NCBI GenBank assembly: GCA_030849075.1
Contig: JASAOO010003193.1
Span: 1-27,897, forward strand
DNA: 27,897 nucleotides
Direction: 5' to 3'
From: Zelonia costaricensis
Lineage: Eukaryota; Euglenozoa; Kinetoplastea; Trypanosomatida; Trypanosomatidae
In this document: positions 24,710 to 27,897 of the stretch, one piece after another
Numbering within the stretch: position 1 is the first letter of the stretch
How the letters are laid out: every line of letters starts with the position of its first letter
Notes under the pieces: generated by a model
Seen by the model: only the letters and a program-made list of their open reading frames with translations
What the model was told of the DNA's origin: nothing
The model's database searches: none
Position numbers and translations under genes: made by a program

Positions 24710-26938
24710 ATGGACGATGATTGGCCCTCGCACTTCCCGGCACGCGGAAGTCAGCCCGATGCCGCGGTTTATGACCAGTGCATCGATGCGTCTGTGATGC
24801 AGTGGTGGTACGCCAACGCGCATCTCACAGTGGCCGGCGAGGGAAAGCCGTCGTTTGCTTTTTTCGTTTCATTTTTTCGCCGCGCGGAAGAGACGTGTCC
24901 GACGCCCAGCACAAAGCGCCACGATGCGTGCGTGTGGGCTCTGGTGGACCTGGCAAACGGTAAGTACTACGCAGACAGTGCGCTCGACGCCGATTCGCTG
25001 GATCAGCTGCGCAGGAGCCTTGACCCTGCCTTGACGGGGAAAAAGCTCGAGCACGTTGAGGGCGCGCTCCTGGAGCTGGTGAAAAAAGGCCGTGTACCTC
25101 GTCCAGACCGCCTCCTCGAGAAACCAGCGGTGTACACACAGCAGCCATTCGGCATCGCTATGGACGACAGCTGTGTCATGCAGACAGCACAAGAGGGCCC
25201 GGTGCGCCGCTACTCGTTTTCCATGACAAACGCGGCTGACAAGGTGTCTGTGGAGCTTTGCTTCGAGTCGCGGCAGCCACCGGTGCTGCACGGACGCGAT
25301 GGCCGGGTGAATGGCATGTACTACTACTACTTCCCCGCGATGAGTGTGACGGGGAGCCTCGTGCTGAAGGGCGCACGGCACGAAGTCACCGGGCAGGGCT
25401 GGTACGACCGCGAGTTAGACGGCTCCACGTCTGAGGTGGGCCGTGATGCCAAGTACAGCTGGTCCTGGCTCTCGCTGCACCTCTCCAACGCCTCCCAGCT
25501 GAGCATTTTCCATGTCACGGACAGCTCGGAGAGCGAAACGCGCGAGATGGTCGTCGTCGAAACGCGCGCAGATGGCAGCCGTCACTACCACGACGACGCC
25601 ACCCTCGATGTGCAGAACACGTGGACGAGCTTGGTCACATTCATGAAGTACCCCGTGGTGTTTCGCCTGACCTCGCCCTCCATGGGTCTAGATGTGGCCC
25701 TGCACACCGCTTTCGACGCACAGGAGTTCAACACCGTGGTGGTCAGCGGCGCGGGGTTCTACGAGGGCGTGGTCGAAGGCAGCGGCGAGTTTTCCGGGGT
25801 GACGGTGGCAGTGCGTGGCTTTCTGGAGCACAAAAAAAGTGTCGCGCCATACGCAAACACGGCGGAGCTTCTCAAGTGCGTCGGTGCCTATGTGCACGAA
25901 GCCTTGGAAGAGGTGTACCCGCTCACGACCACTGACGCGTGGGTGACCGAGAACGTTCTGGGTCGTCACGCAACGCCGCGCGGCGCGCCGGCGGACAAAA
26001 TTTGTCGAACGCTCTTTGAGCCAGTTCGCACCATCATTGACCGCGGCGGCAAGTCGTGGCGCAGTCTCATCCTCGTGAGCTGCTGCAACGCGCTCTCGCG
26101 GCAGTACTTCGACTGTCGCCGGTACATCGCGGTCGCGGAGCTGCTGCACGTGGGCTCTCTTATCATTGATGACATCCAAGACAACTCCGTTGTTCGCCGA
26201 GGCGGCCCCTGCGTGCACGTGGGCTACGGCGTGGCGACGGCGATTAACGCCGGAAGCGCGTGCTACTTCATGGCTCCTCGCGCAGCCCGCATCCACGAGC
26301 TGCCGCCAGAGAAGTCGAGTCGCATCTACCAGCTGTACTTCGACGTCTTGCTCGCTGGACACGCGGGGCAGGGGCTGGACATCTACGGCTTGGACTACCT
26401 TATGCCAGCCGTCGTCGAATCCGGGGACGCCAGCTCGCTTTTCGACGCCCTCGATGCGATTCACACGTACAAGACCGGCGGGGCGGCGGGCACGCTCTGC
26501 GCCATGGCGTGCGTGCTGTGCGACGCCCCGGCAGAGGTGTCGGCCGCGGTCGAGCGGTTTGGCGTGGCGCTCGGTCTCGCGTTCCAGATTGTCGACGACG
26601 CACTGAACATTCGCGGCTTTGAAGGCGACTTGAAAGAAGAGGCCGAGGACATCCGTGACGGCAAGGTCACGTACCCCATCGCCATCGCTCTGGGCCGGCT
26701 TGAGGCAAGCGACCGGGAGCTGCTCTGGTCTCTCCTACGAAAGCCGTCGAAGGCAGCGGCGGACATCCGCCGCGCGGTGGGGCTTGTGATGCAAGTGGAC
26801 GCGGTGTCAGAGTGCATGCGGGTTGCACGGAGCCAGCTGCAGAAGACGTGGGATGCCCTGGACCCGCTGCTGGTGGACTCGTTCCCAAAACTGATGATGC
26901 GCACCTTCTGCTCATTCCTTGTGGAGCGCACGTACTGA
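24710..26938 (+). CDS. CrtC/AttH lipocalin-like domain fused to trans-polyprenyl diphosphate synthase
   Basis: This 742-residue protein has two parts. Residues about 20-372 resemble the CrtC/AttH family (carotenoid 1,2-hydratase and related lipocalin-like enzymes): an early QWWYANAHL with a FFVSFFRRAE strand, the signature-like GQGWYDRELDG (228-238), and YSWSWLSLHLSN (249-260). Residues about 380-742 form a complete trans-prenyl synthase, which joins isopentenyl and allylic diphosphates. It has GGKSWR (446-451), the first Asp-rich motif DDIQD (487-491) followed by RRGG, KTGG at 588-591, FQIVDDALN (625-633) as the second Asp-rich motif, and DGKVTYP. The synthase part resembles GGPP-type enzymes. 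The acidic N-terminus shows no targeting signal, so a cytosolic location is inferred. The ATG at 24710 is used; an in-frame extension to 24665 begins at TTG, not ATG. It probably makes and then modifies an isoprenoid chain; the product is unknown. Confidence 0.9.
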   Translation: MDDDWPSHFPARGSQPDAAVYDQCIDASVMQWWYANAHLTVAGEGKPSFAFFVSFFRRAEETCPTPSTKRHDACVWALVDLANGKYYADSALDADSLDQLRRSLDPALTGKKLEHVEGALLELVKKGRVPRPDRLLEKPAVYTQQPFGIAMDDSCVMQTAQEGPVRRYSFSMTNAADKVSVELCFESRQPPVLHGRDGRVNGMYYYYFPAMSVTGSLVLKGARHEVTGQGWYDRELDGSTSEVGRDAKYSWSWLSLHLSNASQLSIFHVTDSSESETREMVVVETRADGSRHYHDDATLDVQNTWTSLVTFMKYPVVFRLTSPSMGLDVALHTAFDAQEFNTVVVSGAGFYEGVVEGSGEFSGVTVAVRGFLEHKKSVAPYANTAELLKCVGAYVHEALEEVYPLTTTDAWVTENVLGRHATPRGAPADKICRTLFEPVRTIIDRGGKSWRSLILVSCCNALSRQYFDCRRYIAVAELLHVGSLIIDDIQDNSVVRRGGPCVHVGYGVATAINAGSACYFMAPRAARIHELPPEKSSRIYQLYFDVLLAGHAGQGLDIYGLDYLMPAVVESGDASSLFDALDAIHTYKTGGAAGTLCAMACVLCDAPAEVSAAVERFGVALGLAFQIVDDALNIRGFEGDLKEEAEDIRDGKVTYPIAIALGRLEASDRELLWSLLRKPSKAAADIRRAVGLVMQVDAVSECMRVARSQLQKTWDALDPLLVDSFPKLMMRTFCSFLVERTY

Positions 26939-26942
26939 ACGC

Positions 26943-26973
26943 AGCGGCGGCGGTGGCGGTGGCGGCGGCGGCA
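26943..26973 (+). repeat. GGC/GGT trinucleotide repeat
   Basis: An imperfect run of GGC and GGT units starts five bases after the stop codon of the prenyl synthase fusion gene, at the very start of its 3'UTR. Confidence 0.7.
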
Positions 26974-27764
26974 GCCAGCACATCTGAGCGCGCGGCACAT
27001 GTACAGCCGCCGTGGAGGTGGCGCAGCGGCGCCGAAAGTGTCTACGAGCGCACAGCAAACGACGGCAAAAAGATGACGACTACAGTGGTATACACGTCGC
27101 CGAGCGTGCGCCATGGGCTTGGTTTCGTTGCGGCTTTCTCATCGCCGATTGGCGTCATGCTGCCGACCGTGGCTCTCAGGTTCTTTCCCCAGGGCTTGCC
27201 CTTCTCTCCGACGCGCGACCGAACCTTCGCCTCCTGCAGTTTTAGCGTCTCCTCGCGCACGCTTGGGACAACCGCGCGCACCCCTTTTCATCATGCACAC
27301 CCGTGCCGTGAGAGCAGCCGCACGTGGTGAACGCGGGGTGACGGGAGAGGGCAGGAGGGAGGGGGAAAGTGGACTGTTTTTGCGGAACGAATAAGCACTC
27401 TCGTTTCCCTGCTCACAAACAACCGCCAAGTAGCAGTAACAACGACAAACAAAGCCAGCACGGCAACGCAAAGGAATCGCCAGCATCCTGGACGTTTGCG
27501 TGCACACCTTTGCTTTGCTGCCTTGCACATGCGTGTTACCCTTTACAGCAGTTGCGCAACACTGCGCGCGTCACAAAACAAAAGCACAACGTGCATTTTC
27601 ACCTGCTTAGCGGCACTTCCCTTTTTGTTTGGCTACTGCTTCGTTTGCCTGCGCTTCCCCCCCTTCCTTTTCCGTGTCTCGTACGTACCGCTTTGCGCCT
27701 GATCACCATTTCTGGCGTCTCACTACGGCGGTGCTTTCGTTGATGCCTCCACCCCCTGCTTCAT

Positions 27765-27815
27765 TCACACACCCACACACACACACACCGACACCCACAC
27801 ACACACATACACACA
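27765..27815 (+). repeat. CA dinucleotide repeat upstream of the last gene
   Basis: An imperfect CA repeat with CC, CG and TA interruptions ends about 40 bases before the ATG of the partial gene. With the neighbouring C-rich sequence it may serve as the weak pyrimidine tract for the AG at 27823-27824. Confidence 0.7.
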
Positions 27816-27855
27816 AAAACATAGCCTTTTACGCTCTCTACTTCTACTAACAACC

Positions 27856-27897
27856 ATGTCTGCCAACAACTCCGCACCCGCCGCGGCGGCGCCGGCT
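27856..27897 (+). CDS. Partial gene, first 14 codons only
   Basis: An ATG in the context CAACCATG follows a CT-rich stretch (27825-27848) and opens a frame that runs to the window edge: MSANNSAPAAAAPA. The abrupt change from pyrimidine-rich UTR to GC-rich codons (CCGCGGCGGCG) supports a real start in the plus-strand cluster. The Ala/Pro-rich start gives no hint of function. Confidence 0.65.
   Translation, partial: MSANNSAPAAAAPA

Larger units (their letters stand above)
26939..27855. other. Intergenic region downstream of the prenyl synthase fusion gene
   Basis: It begins with a GGC/GGT repeat just after the stop codon (26943-26973) and becomes pyrimidine-rich on the plus strand towards the right, with T/C tracts at 27600-27700 and a CA repeat at 27765-27815. 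It should hold the 3'UTR of the fusion gene and the polyadenylation and splicing signals for the next gene. No further coding sequence is supported. Confidence 0.6.

Noticed and set aside
1..27897. CRISPR array, insertion sequence, prokaryotic operon signals or ribosomal RNA
   Set aside because: No regularly spaced direct repeats, transposase gene, Shine-Dalgarno-led operons or rRNA sequence is seen. The window is eukaryotic.

Overview
The window looks like nuclear DNA of a kinetoplastid flagellate, most likely a Leishmania-type trypanosomatid (Leishmaniinae). The reasons are: large intronless genes with strongly GC-biased codons, all on one strand and then all on the other; kilobase-long intergenic regions that are pyrimidine-rich on the sense strand and full of short homopolymer and dinucleotide repeats; polypyrimidine-AG trans-splice acceptors just upstream of start codons; and protein families expected in such cells (a C-terminal kinesin, a ciliary-tip CEP104 protein, an enlarged complex I subunit). 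The species cannot be fixed by eye.

Layout. Positions 1-18464 belong to a minus-strand gene cluster. In transcription order (right to left) it holds a mitochondrial LYR/NDUFA6-like complex I subunit with a very long C-terminal extension (16380-18464), a nucleostemin/NUG1-like nucleolar protein whose GTPase motifs are eroded (13096-15138), a CEP104-like ciliary/flagellar tip protein (8622-11279) and a kinesin-14 whose N-terminus resembles a VHS-GAT membrane-trafficking adaptor (3183-5708). Each is separated by 1.2-3 kb of non-coding DNA that would be UTR and RNA-processing sequence. Positions 1-3182 are non-coding sequence downstream of the kinesin. Positions 18465-24709 form a divergent strand-switch region of about 6.2 kb with no convincing intact gene, the class of locus where RNA polymerase II transcription begins in both directions in trypanosomatids. 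A short protein-like relic lies inside it on the minus strand. The plus-strand cluster begins with a 742-residue fusion of a CrtC/AttH lipocalin-like domain to a complete trans-prenyl diphosphate synthase (24710-26938). The first 14 codons of another gene follow at the right edge (27856 onward).

How the genes relate. Trypanosomatid clusters are not operons in the functional sense. The four minus-strand genes serve unrelated jobs (respiration, ribosome assembly, flagellum tip, microtubule motor), and expression is probably set after transcription by trans-splicing, polyadenylation and 3'UTR signals. The most striking protein is the CrtC/AttH-prenyl synthase fusion: it joins an enzyme that builds a linear isoprenoid diphosphate to a fold that in other organisms hydrates or cyclises polyene or terpenoid chains, which suggests an uncharacterised isoprenoid product. 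The VHS-GAT kinesin-14, the degenerate nucleostemin-like protein and the over-long NDUFA6 are the next most interesting.
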